In this document: positions 42,714 to 51,552 of the stretch, one piece after another
How the letters are laid out: every line of letters starts with the position of its first letter
How positions within the stretch are numbered: position 1 is the stretch's first letter
DNA from: Cellulomonas chengniuliangii
GTDB lineage: Bacteria > Actinomycetota > Actinomycetes > Actinomycetales > Cellulomonadaceae
Assembly (NCBI RefSeq): GCF_024508335.1
Contig: NZ_CP101988.1
Coordinates: forward strand, 1,488,001-1,552,000
DNA: 64,000 nt
Direction: 5' to 3'
Notes under the pieces: model-generated
What the model was told of the DNA's origin: nothing
Databases searched by the model: none
What the model saw: the letters and a program-made list of their open reading frames with translations, nothing else
Made by a program: the position numbers and the translations under genes

Positions 42714-44807
42714 ATGCGCCCTGTGACGGATCTGGAGCGAACGGTCGCGCCGTTCAAGGTGGTGTCCGACTACTCGCCCTCGGGCGACCAGCCGACTGCC
42801 ATCGCGGACCTGACGCGCCGCATCCAGGCGGGGGAGAAGGACGTGACCCTGCTCGGCGCCACCGGCACCGGCAAGTCGGCGACCACGGCATGGCTGATCG
42901 AGCAGCTGCAGCGGCCCACGCTGGTGATGGCGCCGAACAAGACCCTCGCCGCGCAGCTCGCCACCGAGTTCCGCGAGCTGCTGCCCAACAACGCGGTCGA
43001 GTACTTCGTCTCCTACTACGACTACTACCAGCCCGAGGCGTACATCGCGCAGACGGACACCTACATCGAGAAGGACTCGTCCATCAACGACGAGGTCGAG
43101 CGCCTGCGGCACTCGGCCACGAGCTCGCTGCTGACGCGACGCGACGTCGTGGTGGTCGCGTCGGTGTCGTGCATCTACGGCCTGGGCACCCCGCAGGAGT
43201 ACGTCGACCGCATGGTGCGGCTGGCGGTCGGCGACCAGGTGGACCGGGACCAGATGCTGCGCCGGTTCGTGGCGATGCAGTACACCCGCAACGACATGGC
43301 CTTCACCCGGGGCACCTTCCGGGTGCGCGGCGACACGGTCGAGATCATCCCGGTGTACGAGGAGCTCGCGATCCGCATCGAGTTCTTCGGCGACGAGATC
43401 GAGTCGATCCAGACCTTGCACCCCCTCACCGGGGACGTCGTCCGCGCCGAGGAGTCGGTCTACCTGTTCCCCGCGACGCACTACGTCGCCGGCCCCGAGC
43501 GCATGGAGCGCGCGATCGGCACCATTGAGTCCGAGCTGGCCCAGCGGCTCGAGGAGTTCGAGCGGCAGAACAAGCTGCTCGAGGCCCAGCGGCTGCGCAT
43601 GCGCACCACCTACGACATCGAGATGATGCGCCAGATCGGGTCGTGCTCGGGCATCGAGAACTACTCACGGCACATCGACGGCCGCGCGCAGGGCACCCCG
43701 CCGCACACGTTGCTGGACTACTTCCCCGAGGATTTCCTCCTGGTCATCGACGAGTCGCACGTGACAGTGCCGCAGATCGGCGCGATGTACGAGGGGGACA
43801 TGTCGCGCAAGCGGAACCTGGTGGACCACGGGTTCCGCCTGCCGAGCGCCATGGACAACCGGCCGCTGCGCTGGGAGGAGTTCGTCGAGCGGATCGGCCA
43901 GACTGTGTACCTGTCCGCGACGCCCGGCGCCTACGAGCTGTCCATGTCGGATGGCACGGTGGAGCAGATCATCCGCCCCACCGGGCTCGTGGACCCGCAG
44001 GTGGTGCTCAAGCCGACCACGGGTCAGATCGACGACCTGCTGGACGAGATCCGCACCCGCACGGAGAAGAACGAGCGGGTGCTGGTCACCACGCTCACCA
44101 AGAAGATGTCCGAGGACCTCACCGACTACCTCCTGGAGAAGGGGGTCCGGGTGCGGTACCTGCACTCTGAGGTCGACACGCTGCGCCGGGTCGAGCTGCT
44201 GCGCGAGTTGCGGCTCGGAGAGTTCGACGTGCTGGTCGGCATCAACCTCCTGCGTGAGGGCCTGGACCTGCCCGAGGTCTCCCTGGTGGCGATCTTGGAC
44301 GCCGACAAGGAGGGCTTCCTGCGCTCCGCGACCTCGCTGATCCAGACGATCGGGCGTGCCGCCCGCAACGTCTCGGGCGAGGTGCACATGTACGCCGACA
44401 AGATCACTCCTGCGATGGCGATGGCCATCGACGAGACGAACCGGCGGCGGGAGAAGCAGGTCGCGTACAACGTGGAGCACGGCATCGACCCGACGCCGCT
44501 GCGCAAGAAGATCGGCGACATCACCGACATGCTCGCGCGCGAGGACGTCGACACCAAGGAGCTGCTCGAGGGCGGCTACCGCCAGCCGCCGCAGCGGGGG
44601 AAGGCTCCCGTGCCGAGCGGAGGCAGCGGCTCCCGCGCGAGCCTCGCGGGCGCGGCCGCGGGCGACCTCGCCCAGTTGATCCAGGAGCTCAGCGACCAGA
44701 TGCACGCGGCCGCCGCCGAGTTGCAGTTCGAGCTCGCGGCGCGCCTGCGCGACGAGATCTCCGGCCTCAAGAAGGAGCTGCGGCAGATGCAGGCCGCCAC
44801 CGCCTGA
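42714..44807 (+). CDS. uvrB: UvrABC excision nuclease subunit B
   Basis: A 697-residue DNA-damage verification helicase. Walker A is GATGTGKS at residues 48-55. The beta-hairpin region [20 protein letters not shown] is intact. The DEAD-like Walker B DESH is in [12 protein letters not shown]. The helicase motifs [18 protein letters not shown] and QTIGRAARN follow. The C-terminal UVR domain that binds UvrC is seen in [13 protein letters not shown]. The ATG at 42714 begins the standard N-terminus. uvrA and uvrC lie 9-14 kb away on the same strand. Confidence 0.97.
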   Translation: MRPVTDLERTVAPFKVVSDYSPSGDQPTAIADLTRRIQAGEKDVTLLGATGTGKSATTAWLIEQLQRPTLVMAPNKTLAAQLATEFRELLPNNAVEYFVSYYDYYQPEAYIAQTDTYIEKDSSINDEVERLRHSATSSLLTRRDVVVVASVSCIYGLGTPQEYVDRMVRLAVGDQVDRDQMLRRFVAMQYTRNDMAFTRGTFRVRGDTVEIIPVYEELAIRIEFFGDEIESIQTLHPLTGDVVRAEESVYLFPATHYVAGPERMERAIGTIESELAQRLEEFERQNKLLEAQRLRMRTTYDIEMMRQIGSCSGIENYSRHIDGRAQGTPPHTLLDYFPEDFLLVIDESHVTVPQIGAMYEGDMSRKRNLVDHGFRLPSAMDNRPLRWEEFVERIGQTVYLSATPGAYELSMSDGTVEQIIRPTGLVDPQVVLKPTTGQIDDLLDEIRTRTEKNERVLVTTLTKKMSEDLTDYLLEKGVRVRYLHSEVDTLRRVELLRELRLGEFDVLVGINLLREGLDLPEVSLVAILDADKEGFLRSATSLIQTIGRAARNVSGEVHMYADKITPAMAMAIDETNRRREKQVAYNVEHGIDPTPLRKKIGDITDMLAREDVDTKELLEGGYRQPPQRGKAPVPSGGSGSRASLAGAAAGDLAQLIQELSDQMHAAAAELQFELAARLRDEISGLKKELRQMQAATA

Positions 44808-44866
44808 GGGGCGGCGGACGGCCGCGATGCGGACGCGCGGTTGTGCTTTATGCTGGGGCACTTGGT

Positions 44867-44988
44867 GGAGGGGAGTATCCCGACACGGCTTCCTCGTCAT
44901 CACGGCCAGCTCAGCAGCGGCCCGGGGGGCCGGCTGGCCGACTCGGCTGGTGGGAGAGACCTCCGGTACCCGATCTCGTACCGGAGGT
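44867..44988 (+). promoter_or_regulatory. Candidate yybP-ykoY (Mn2+) riboswitch with switch hairpin for terC
   Basis: The leader of the TerC-family gene contains the yybP-ykoY hallmarks: GGAGG followed by the conserved GGAGTA (44867-44877), and, 81 bases on, the paired AGACCTCC (44957-44964). P1 is GGAGG with CCTCC. The same CCTCC also starts an 11-bp perfect hairpin, 44959-44969 with 44978-44988, whose 3' arm contains the Shine-Dalgarno GGAGG of terC (44983-44987). The two foldings exclude each other: metal-bound aptamer frees the ribosome site, ligand-free RNA hides it. A TATGCT (44849-44854) just upstream fits a -10 element. yybP-ykoY RNAs sense Mn2+ and precede TerC/MntP genes. Confidence 0.75.
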
Positions 44989-44994
44989 ACGCCT

Positions 44995-46008
44995 GTGTCT
45001 GTTCCGTTGTGGGTCTGGGGCGCGACTGCCGCGCTCGTCGTGGGAATGGTCCTCTTCGACTTCTTCTCGCACGTGCGGACGCCGCACGAGCCCACGTTCA
45101 AGGAGTCCGTGCGCTGGTCGGTGTTCTACATCGCGCTGGCCATCATCTTCGGCATCGGGCTGGCCCTGGTGTGGGGCGGTGGTCACGGCACCGAGTACTT
45201 CGCGGGGTACATCACCGAGAAGAGCCTGTCTGTCGACAACCTCTTCGTCTTCCTCATCATCATGACGAAGTTCAAGGTGCCCCGGATGTACCAGCAGAAG
45301 GTCCTGCTGGTGGGCGTGGTCATCGCCCTCGTGCTGCGCACCGTGTTCATCCTCGCGGGCGCCGCGGCCATCGAGCGCTACTCGTGGGTCTTCTACATCT
45401 TCGGCGCGTTCCTCATCTACACGGCCCTCAAGCTCGCCTTCGAGAAGCACGAGGACGAGGACCCGGAGGCGGCGGCCGCCGCCCGCAAGGACGGGCTCGC
45501 GGTCCGGATGATGAAGAAGGTCGTCCCCACCACGGACGTCTACCACGGCGACCGTCTCACCACGGTCATCGACGGCAAGCGGTTCATGACGCCGATGCTG
45601 GTGGTCATGGTCGCGATCGGCAGCACCGACGTGCTCTTCGCCCTGGACTCGATCCCCGCGATCTACGGCCTCACCAAGGAGCCGTTCATCGTCTTCACGA
45701 CGAACGCGTTCGCGCTGCTGGGCCTACGCCAGCTGTACTTCCTGCTCGGCGGCCTGCTCGAGCGGCTGATTTACCTGGCTCAGGGCCTGTCGGTCATCCT
45801 CGCGTTCATCGGCGTCAAGCTGGTGCTCGAGGCGCTGCACACCAACGAGCTCTCCTTCATCAACGGCGGCGAGCACGTGGCCTGGGCCCCGGAGATCCCC
45901 ATCTGGCTCTCGCTCAGTGTCATCCTCGGCACGCTGGCCGTGGCCACCGTGGCGAGCCTCGCCAAGACCCGCAAGGACGCGCGCCTCGCCGCCCAGCCCG
46001 GCGAGTGA
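44995..46008 (+). CDS. TerC-family membrane protein, probable manganese exporter
   Basis: A 337-residue protein with about eight hydrophobic segments. The hallmarks are EKSLSVDNLFVFLIIMTKFK with its acidic-pocket Asp and Asn, and STDVLFALDSIPAIYGLTKEPF; both blocks are conserved in the Alx/TerC family. Family members linked to yybP-ykoY leaders export Mn2+, sometimes at the membrane insertion of metalloproteins. GTG 44995 follows GGAGG by seven bases and is preceded by a manganese-riboswitch candidate, which supports this role. The name TerC reflects old tellurite resistance data and need not apply. Confidence 0.88.
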   Translation: MSVPLWVWGATAALVVGMVLFDFFSHVRTPHEPTFKESVRWSVFYIALAIIFGIGLALVWGGGHGTEYFAGYITEKSLSVDNLFVFLIIMTKFKVPRMYQQKVLLVGVVIALVLRTVFILAGAAAIERYSWVFYIFGAFLIYTALKLAFEKHEDEDPEAAAAARKDGLAVRMMKKVVPTTDVYHGDRLTTVIDGKRFMTPMLVVMVAIGSTDVLFALDSIPAIYGLTKEPFIVFTTNAFALLGLRQLYFLLGGLLERLIYLAQGLSVILAFIGVKLVLEALHTNELSFINGGEHVAWAPEIPIWLSLSVILGTLAVATVASLAKTRKDARLAAQPGE

Positions 46009-46058
46009 CGTCCGCGTGACCTGCCGGCAGGTGGCGGGGAGCGGCTAGGGTCGGTCGC

Positions 46059-46796
46059 ATGCCCGACCGCGCCCCGACCATCCTCGCCACCTCCGGCGGT
46101 CTCGCCCCTGGCCTGCGCACCCGGCTGGAGCTCGGCCCGCTGATGCGCCACGCGGTGGACCTCTCAGGCGCCGCCGGGCGCCCGCGGGTGTGCCACTTGG
46201 GCACGGCCGGCGGGGACCAGCGGTGGTTCAACGCCGAGCTCGACGACGCCGCGCGCGTGGCTGGCGTCGAGCTGACCCACCTCAACCTCTTCCCGATGCC
46301 GAACGTCGAGGACATGGAGGCGCACCTCCTGGCCCAGGACGCGGTGTGGGTGGGCGGCGGGTCGGTCGTGAACCTGCTTGCCGTCTGGCGGGCGCACGGC
46401 CTGGACGCGGTCTTCCGGCGCGTGTGGGAGGCCGGGGTCGTGCTGGCGGGGGTGAGCGCGGGCTCGATCTGCTGGCACGTCGGAGGCACAACCGACTCGT
46501 TCGGCCCGGAGCTGCGCGCCGTGACGGACGGCCTCGCTCTGCTGCCCTACGGCAACGGCGTGCACTACGACTCGGAGGCGGGGCGGCGCCCGCTCGTCCA
46601 CCGGCTCGTCGCGGAGGGCGTGCTGCCGCAGACGCACTGCACCGACGACGGGGTGGGCCTCGTGTACCGCGGGACCGAGCTCGTCGAGGCGGTCGCAGAA
46701 CGCCGCGGCGCCGGCGCCTACGTGGTGGTCCAGGACGGCTCGGGAGCGGTCGTCGAGGAGCGCGTCGAGCCGCGGGTCCTGCCGGGCGCCCGCTGA
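46059..46796 (+). CDS. Peptidase S51 family protein (dipeptidase E-like)
   Basis: A 245-residue serine hydrolase of peptidase family S51, which includes aspartyl dipeptidase PepE and cyanophycinase. The nucleophile elbow is GVSAGSICW (Ser about residue 136), preceded by WVGGGSVVNLL, the typical oxyanion-side loop. The family His-Glu residues should follow in the later GNGVHYDS segment. Length fits the PepE-like subgroup. It lies 50 bases after terC, possibly its own transcript. Confidence 0.78.
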   Translation: MPDRAPTILATSGGLAPGLRTRLELGPLMRHAVDLSGAAGRPRVCHLGTAGGDQRWFNAELDDAARVAGVELTHLNLFPMPNVEDMEAHLLAQDAVWVGGGSVVNLLAVWRAHGLDAVFRRVWEAGVVLAGVSAGSICWHVGGTTDSFGPELRAVTDGLALLPYGNGVHYDSEAGRRPLVHRLVAEGVLPQTHCTDDGVGLVYRGTELVEAVAERRGAGAYVVVQDGSGAVVEERVEPRVLPGAR

Positions 46797-46812
46797 CGCG
46801 GGCCAGGCCTCG

Positions 46813-47103
46813 TCAGGCCTCGGCCGCCCAGGGGCCGAGCACGATGTTCCACGGCCGCACCCCGACCGAGTTGATGACGCCGGCGCCGGCGAAGGGATCG
46901 GCGTCGAGCAGCGCGTCGAGCTGGGCGCGGTCCTCCACACGGAACACCAGGAGGGCCCCGGGCTCGCCCGCGGTGTACGGGCCAGATCCGAGCAGCAGGC
47001 CCTGGTCGGCGAGGCCTCCCAAGTAGGCGCGATGGGCGGGGCGCACCTCGTCCTGCAGGTCGCGGCGGTCGTCGTAGGCGTACTGGACGGCGTAGATGGG
47101 CAT
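46813..47103 (-). CDS. YciI-like protein
   Basis: A 96-residue protein with the compact alpha/beta fold of the YciI family. The N-terminus MPIYAVQYAYDD and the central EVRPAHRAYLGGLADQGLLL with the conserved His, plus GALLVFRVEDRAQLDALLD, match the family. ATG 47103 is chosen since the N-terminus is the family start; the upstream extension read in frame is arginine-rich. Members are possible dehydratases or chlorohydrolase-like enzymes; function here is unknown. It ends 16 bases from the convergent S51 gene. Confidence 0.75.
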   Translation of the reverse strand: MPIYAVQYAYDDRRDLQDEVRPAHRAYLGGLADQGLLLGSGPYTAGEPGALLVFRVEDRAQLDALLDADPFAGAGVINSVGVRPWNIVLGPWAAEA

Positions 47104-47194
47104 GGGGCCATCCTGCCGCACGACCGTCGGCCTGGTCCGCGGGCGCCCCCGGCCCGTCGCGAAGCGGGGACCCCGCAGATGAGAGCATGAGGGA

Positions 47195-48037
47195 ATGACC
47201 TCCGCACCAGCCCTTGTGCCCGATGTGACGCTGCTCGACGGGAGAGCGATCCCCCAGCTCGGCTTCGGCGTCTTCAAGGTGGACGACGACACCGCCGAGA
47301 CGGCCGTCGCCCACGCCCTCGCCGCCGGCTACCGGCTGATCGACACCGCCAAGCTGTACGGCAACGAGGCCGGCGTCGGCCGTGCGGTGCGCGCCTCCGG
47401 CCTCCCGCGCGAGGACGTGTACGTCACCACGAAGATCTGGAACGACGACCACGGCCGCGAGCGGACGCTGCGCGCCTTCGACGCGTCGGTCGAGCGCCTC
47501 GGCCTCGGGGTCCCGGACCTGGTCCTGATCCACTGGCCGTTCCCTGGCCAGGACCTGTACTCCGAGACGTGGAGCACGCTCGTGGAGCTGCGGGACGCCG
47601 GACGGGTCCGCTCCGTGGGCGTCTCCAACTTCCAGCCGGCCCACCTCGCGCGGATCATCGCCGACTCGGGCGTGACGCCTGTGGTCAACCAGGTGGAGCT
47701 GCACCCCTACCTGCAGCAGCGCGCGCTGCGCGAGATCCACGCCGAGCTGGGGATCGCGACCGAGGCCTGGTCGCCGCTGGGCCGCGACACCGGCCTGCTC
47801 GACGACCCGGTGCTCGTGGCCATCGCCGCACGGCACGGGGTGACCCCGGCACAGGTCGTGCTGCGCTGGCACCTGGACATCGGCAACATCGTGATCCCCA
47901 AGTCGGTGACCCCGTCCCGCATCCAGGCGAACCTCGACGTGTTCGACTTCGCGCTCACCGAGGAGGACCACGAGGAGATCGCGGGCCTGGACCGCGGCGC
48001 CCGCATCGGCCCTGACCCCGACGTGCTGGGAGCGTGA
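47195..48037 (+). CDS. Aldo/keto reductase
   Basis: A 280-residue NADPH-dependent oxidoreductase with the (beta/alpha)8 barrel. The catalytic tetrad is Asp50, Tyr55, Lys80 and His113 (IDTAKLYGNE, TTKIW, LIHWP). The cofactor segment VIPKSVTPSRIQANLDVFDF is intact. It resembles the 2,5-diketo-D-gluconate reductase subgroup, but the natural substrate cannot be told. The stop overlaps the start of the acyl-CoA dehydrogenase gene by four bases (GTGA), so the two are probably co-translated. Confidence 0.9.
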   Translation: MTSAPALVPDVTLLDGRAIPQLGFGVFKVDDDTAETAVAHALAAGYRLIDTAKLYGNEAGVGRAVRASGLPREDVYVTTKIWNDDHGRERTLRAFDASVERLGLGVPDLVLIHWPFPGQDLYSETWSTLVELRDAGRVRSVGVSNFQPAHLARIIADSGVTPVVNQVELHPYLQQRALREIHAELGIATEAWSPLGRDTGLLDDPVLVAIAARHGVTPAQVVLRWHLDIGNIVIPKSVTPSRIQANLDVFDFALTEEDHEEIAGLDRGARIGPDPDVLGA

Positions 48038-49206
48038 CGAGCATGGCCGCGACGAGGACGGCGGTGCTCGGCGAGCACCTCCTGGCGAGGATCGCCGAGA
48101 GGGCGCCGCTGCACGACAAGGCGAACACCTTCCCGCATGACGATCTGAGCGACCTCGTCGCGGCCGGCTACCTGCGCGCGTTCGTGCCCGAGCGGCTGGG
48201 CGGCCTCGGCCTGACCCTCGAGCAGGTCGCCGACGAGCAGGTGCGGCTCGGCGCCGCGGCGCCGGCCACCGCACTGGCGGTGAACATGCATCTCGTGGTG
48301 ACCGGGATCGCTGCGGCGCTCGCCGCCCGCGGGGACGACGCGCTCGAGTTCGTGCTCGAGGACGCCGCCCGCGGCGAGGTCTTCGCCTTCGGGAACTCCG
48401 AGGGCGGCAACGACCTGGTGATGTTCGGATCCAGGACGCGCGCCGAGCCGCAGCCCGACGGCGGGTACCGGTACTACGGCACGAAGATCTTCACGTCGCT
48501 CTCGCCCGTGTGGACGAGGCTGGCGACGTTCGGGCGCGACGACTCCAACCCGGACGACCCCCGGCTGGTGCACGCCGTGGTCTCCCGCGAGGACGGCGGC
48601 ATCGAGGTCCGCGACGACTGGGACACCCTGGGGATGCGGGCGAGCCAGTCCTGCACCACGGTGCTGGACGGCGCGTACGCCCGCCCTGAGCGGGTCTACC
48701 GGTCGCTTCCGCCGGGCCCGAGCGCGGACCCGTTCATCTTCGCGCTGTTCGCCACCTTCGAGATCTTGCTGGCGGCCGTCTACACCGGCATCGGGCAGCG
48801 GGCGGTGGAGCTCGCCGTGGCAGCCGCGCAGCGGCGCACGTCCATGAAGAACGACGGCCGCACGTACGCGCAGGACCCGGACATCCGCTGGAAGATCGCC
48901 ACCGCCGCGATCGCCCAGGACGGCATGCTCCCGCAGATCCGCTCCCTCGCCCGAGACGTCGACGAGCGCGCCGACCACGGCAGCCAGTGGTTCCCCCAGT
49001 TGGTGGGGCTCAAGGTGCGGGCGACCGAGAACGCCCGGTTCGTGGTCGACCAGGCGCTGCGAGTCTCCGGCGGCGGCTCCTACTTCTCGGGGAACGAGCT
49101 CGGCCGGCTCTATCGAGACGTGCTCGCGGGCATCTTCCACCCCTCGGATGACGAGTCCGCGCACGCGACGGTGGCGAACGCCCTCCTCGGGCCGATCGAG
49201 CGCTGA
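48034..49206 (+). CDS. Acyl-CoA dehydrogenase family protein
   Basis: A 390-residue flavoprotein of the acyl-CoA dehydrogenase fold. N-terminal alpha domain with YLRAFVPERLGGLGLTLEQV, central beta domain GGYRYYGTKIFTSLSPVWT, with DTLGMRASQSCTTVLDGAY before the C-terminal helical domain, which ends in SGGGSYFSGNELGRLYRDVLAG. The usual catalytic Glu is not evident to me by eye, and many members of this branch act on flavin-dependent oxygenation or desulfurisation (DszC-like) rather than fatty acids. GTG 48034 overlaps the reductase stop. A strong hairpin follows 11 bases after the stop. Confidence 0.82.
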   Translation: MTSMAATRTAVLGEHLLARIAERAPLHDKANTFPHDDLSDLVAAGYLRAFVPERLGGLGLTLEQVADEQVRLGAAAPATALAVNMHLVVTGIAAALAARGDDALEFVLEDAARGEVFAFGNSEGGNDLVMFGSRTRAEPQPDGGYRYYGTKIFTSLSPVWTRLATFGRDDSNPDDPRLVHAVVSREDGGIEVRDDWDTLGMRASQSCTTVLDGAYARPERVYRSLPPGPSADPFIFALFATFEILLAAVYTGIGQRAVELAVAAAQRRTSMKNDGRTYAQDPDIRWKIATAAIAQDGMLPQIRSLARDVDERADHGSQWFPQLVGLKVRATENARFVVDQALRVSGGGSYFSGNELGRLYRDVLAGIFHPSDDESAHATVANALLGPIER

Positions 49207-49217
49207 TCGTTTTCGCT

Positions 49218-49250
49218 CGCCACCCTGCCGTTCCCGCTGGCAGGGTGGCG
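49218..49250 (+). promoter_or_regulatory. 12-bp hairpin between the acyl-CoA dehydrogenase and GNAT genes
   Basis: CGCCACCCTGCC (49218-49229) pairs perfectly with GGCAGGGTGGCG (49239-49250) around a nine-base loop. The 3' arm carries AGGGTGG, the only ribosome-site-like sequence before ATG 49253. It could terminate the upstream operon, or hide the downstream ribosome site, or both. Confidence 0.6.
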
Positions 49251-49252
49251 CG

Positions 49253-49951
49253 ATGACGATGACGACGACGACCGACGTGGCGGGGTGGCCCCTCGCAGGG
49301 TTGCGCGTGGCGCACCGCGACCTGGAGCTGAGGTACCTCTCTGACGAGCTGCTGCACGATCTCGCCGCGGTGGCCGCCGGCGGAGTCCACGCGCCTGACG
49401 TGATGCCGTTCACCAAGCCGTGGACGCGCGGGACGCCCGAGGAGGTCGCCCGGAACGTCCTCGTCTATCAATGGGGGCTGCGTTCTGAGCTGACGCCCGC
49501 GAAGTGGTCGATCGAGCTCGCCGTCGTCCTCGAGGGGCGCGTCGTGGGGGTGCAGGGGATGTACACCCGGGATTTCGCGATCACCCGCGAGGTGACGACC
49601 GGCTCGTGGCTGGGTCTGCCCTTCCAGGGGCGCGGCACCGGCGCCCGGATGCGCGCCCTCGTGCTCCAGCTCGCCTTCGAGGGGTTCGGCGCGCAGCTCG
49701 CGCGGACCGAGGCATTCGTCGACAACCCGGCCTCCAACCGAGTCACGCGCAAGCTCGGCTACCTGCCTGACGGCACCGTGACCTCCGTGCGCGACGGCCA
49801 GCGGGCGGTGTCGAACCGGTACCGGCTCGACCGGGAGGGCTGGGACCGCCGAGCCGCGGCGGGCGGCTTCGTGCTGGAGGGCGTCGAGCTCCACGGGGTC
49901 GACGAGGCGCGCCGGTTCCTCGCGATCGACGAGGGCGCGCACCTCGCCTGA
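49253..49951 (+). CDS. GNAT family N-acetyltransferase, RimJ/RimL-like
   Basis: A 232-residue acetyltransferase of the RimJ/L class. The acetyl-CoA site is GLPFQGRGTGARMRALVLQL, and AFVDNPASNRVTRKLGYLPDGT is the typical end of this subgroup (N-x-A-S-x-x-V-x-x-K-L-G-Y). ATG 49253 starts two bases after the hairpin. Such enzymes acetylate N-termini, aminoglycosides or other amines; substrate unknown. Confidence 0.83.
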   Translation: MTMTTTTDVAGWPLAGLRVAHRDLELRYLSDELLHDLAAVAAGGVHAPDVMPFTKPWTRGTPEEVARNVLVYQWGLRSELTPAKWSIELAVVLEGRVVGVQGMYTRDFAITREVTTGSWLGLPFQGRGTGARMRALVLQLAFEGFGAQLARTEAFVDNPASNRVTRKLGYLPDGTVTSVRDGQRAVSNRYRLDREGWDRRAAAGGFVLEGVELHGVDEARRFLAIDEGAHLA

Positions 49952-49956
49952 GCCGC

Positions 49957-50778
49957 CTAACCCAGGATGTTGACCGCGCGCGCCACGACAAGCGCGATGG
50001 TCACCAGCGCGATCAGCGACTGCAGCAGCATGGCCAGCTTGGCCCAGCGGGTCAGCGGCTGAGTGTCCGCGGGCCCCCAGGTGGTCGCGTTGGTGAACGC
50101 GATGTACAGGTAGTCCACGAACGACGGCTCCCAGTGCGGATCGGCGACGTGCGGGGTCGCCATCTGCGGGAACAAGAAGTCCGGGAACGGTCGCGTGCCC
50201 GCCGCGCGCGCGGCCGGGCCACCGCGGTCGAGCTCCCAAAACCAGAGCGCGAACACCAGCACGTTCGTCAGGTAGACCGACGCGCCGGCCCACAGCAGCG
50301 AGCCCCCGGTGCGGGCGGGGCCGGACACGAGCAGGACGACCAGGTTCGCCGCGGCCACCCCATTCCCGAGGCTGACCAGCGCGATCAACACGAGCCCTGA
50401 GAGGCGCAAGGGGCCAGACGTCCGAGTGATGTGCCGGGGGTTCAGCACGAGCAGCACCACGAGCAGAAGTGCCTCGACTCCCGGCAGCAGGTAGCGCGGC
50501 TGCGGCATGACGTCGGTCGGCAGCGAGAGCTGCAACGCGATCGCGACGCCGATCGCGATCAGGACAGGCCAACGGACCTCGCCACGGGTGGCCCGCCGCC
50601 ACGCGGGGACCACGGGCTTGCCGTCCTCGTGCACCACGGGGTTGACGGCGGCCGCCGCGCTGGCAAGGTGCTCGAGCCGTGCGATCTGGTCGCGGAGCGC
50701 CCGGGTCGTGGCGGGCTCCTCCGGGGTCGGCCCCGGCATCGGCTGCCGAGGTGGCAGGTCCGGCGGTGTGGCCCCCAT
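49957..50778 (-). CDS. DUF1345-like membrane protein
   Basis: A 273-residue membrane protein with about six hydrophobic segments after a soluble, proline-rich N-terminus of about 70 residues. The end of the protein (FVDYLYIAFTNATTWGPADT then QPLTRWAKLAMLLQSLIALV) resembles the pore-like helix-loop-helix of DUF1345 proteins (which have T/S-x-D-T in the loop), and weakly that of K+ channels. ATG 50778 has GAGGGG six bases upstream; ATG 50796 has none. Function unknown; an ion-conducting role is a guess. Confidence 0.6.
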   Translation of the reverse strand: MGATPPDLPPRQPMPGPTPEEPATTRALRDQIARLEHLASAAAAVNPVVHEDGKPVVPAWRRATRGEVRWPVLIAIGVAIALQLSLPTDVMPQPRYLLPGVEALLLVVLLVLNPRHITRTSGPLRLSGLVLIALVSLGNGVAAANLVVLLVSGPARTGGSLLWAGASVYLTNVLVFALWFWELDRGGPAARAAGTRPFPDFLFPQMATPHVADPHWEPSFVDYLYIAFTNATTWGPADTQPLTRWAKLAMLLQSLIALVTIALVVARAVNILG

Positions 50779-50845
50779 GTCGTGCCCCTCACTCATCGGC
50801 CGGTGATCGCGGCACTGCTCACGATGCCAGCGGGTCGCGCACGGC

Positions 50846-51550
50846 TCACCAGCGCCGGGCGCGCCACTCCGCGAGGTGCGGGCGCTCGGCGCCCAGGGTG
50901 GTGTCCCGTCCGTGCCCCGGGTAGACCCACGTGTCGTCGGGCAAGGCGGTGAACACGCGCTGCTCGAGGTCGTCCATCAGGCTGTCGAAGTCCGGCCCGC
51001 CCGAGGTGCGCCCGGGGCCTCCCGGGAACAGGGAGTCGCCGGTGAACAGGTGCGCGCGCCCCGGCGAGGCGCCCGGGGCCCGCGCGTCGGAGGGCTCGCG
51101 ATAGACGAGGGCGATCGAGCCCGGGGTGTGGCCACGCAGCGCCACCACCTCGAGCGCCAGGTCGCCGAGCGGCAGCATGGAGCCGTGGCGCAGCCGCCCG
51201 TCGACGCGGACCCCGGCCGCGTCCGCGATCGCGTGCGCGTCGTCCACCCCGGCGTGCGTCCTGGCGCCCGTGACCGCGACGACCGAGGCCAGGGCGCCGA
51301 TGTGGTCGTGGTGGCGGTGGGTGGTCAGGATGCCGTCGAGCCGGGCCTCGCGCGAGCCCTCCCGGATGAGCGCCAGGAGCCGGTCCGGGTCAGCGGCGGC
51401 GTCCACGAGCAGCTGGGCGCCTGACCGGCGGCAGGTCAGCAGGTAGGCGTTGTTGTCCATCGGGCCCACCGACGCCTTGCGGATGGTCAGGGCGTCCAGC
51501 TCGCGCACGTCGGCGGGGCCGGCCGGGCTCACGTCGCCGGTGTAGGTCAT
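50846..51550 (-). CDS. Metallo-beta-lactamase fold hydrolase (glyoxalase II-like)
   Basis: A 234-residue MBL-fold hydrolase. The metal site THRHHDHIGAL is complete (HxHxDH). A further His lies in LRGHTPGSIALV, then FTGDSLFPGGPGRT supplies the bridging Asp, and VYPGHGRDTTL the last His. This set is the standard for type II glyoxalases and other thioester hydrolases in actinobacteria. ATG 51550 has GGAGG six bases upstream; ATG 51556 overlaps the GH15 stop. It is co-transcribed with the GH15 gene. Substrate not determined. Confidence 0.85.
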   Translation of the reverse strand: MTYTGDVSPAGPADVRELDALTIRKASVGPMDNNAYLLTCRRSGAQLLVDAAADPDRLLALIREGSREARLDGILTTHRHHDHIGALASVVAVTGARTHAGVDDAHAIADAAGVRVDGRLRHGSMLPLGDLALEVVALRGHTPGSIALVYREPSDARAPGASPGRAHLFTGDSLFPGGPGRTSGGPDFDSLMDDLEQRVFTALPDDTWVYPGHGRDTTLGAERPHLAEWRARRW

Positions 51551-51552
51551 CG

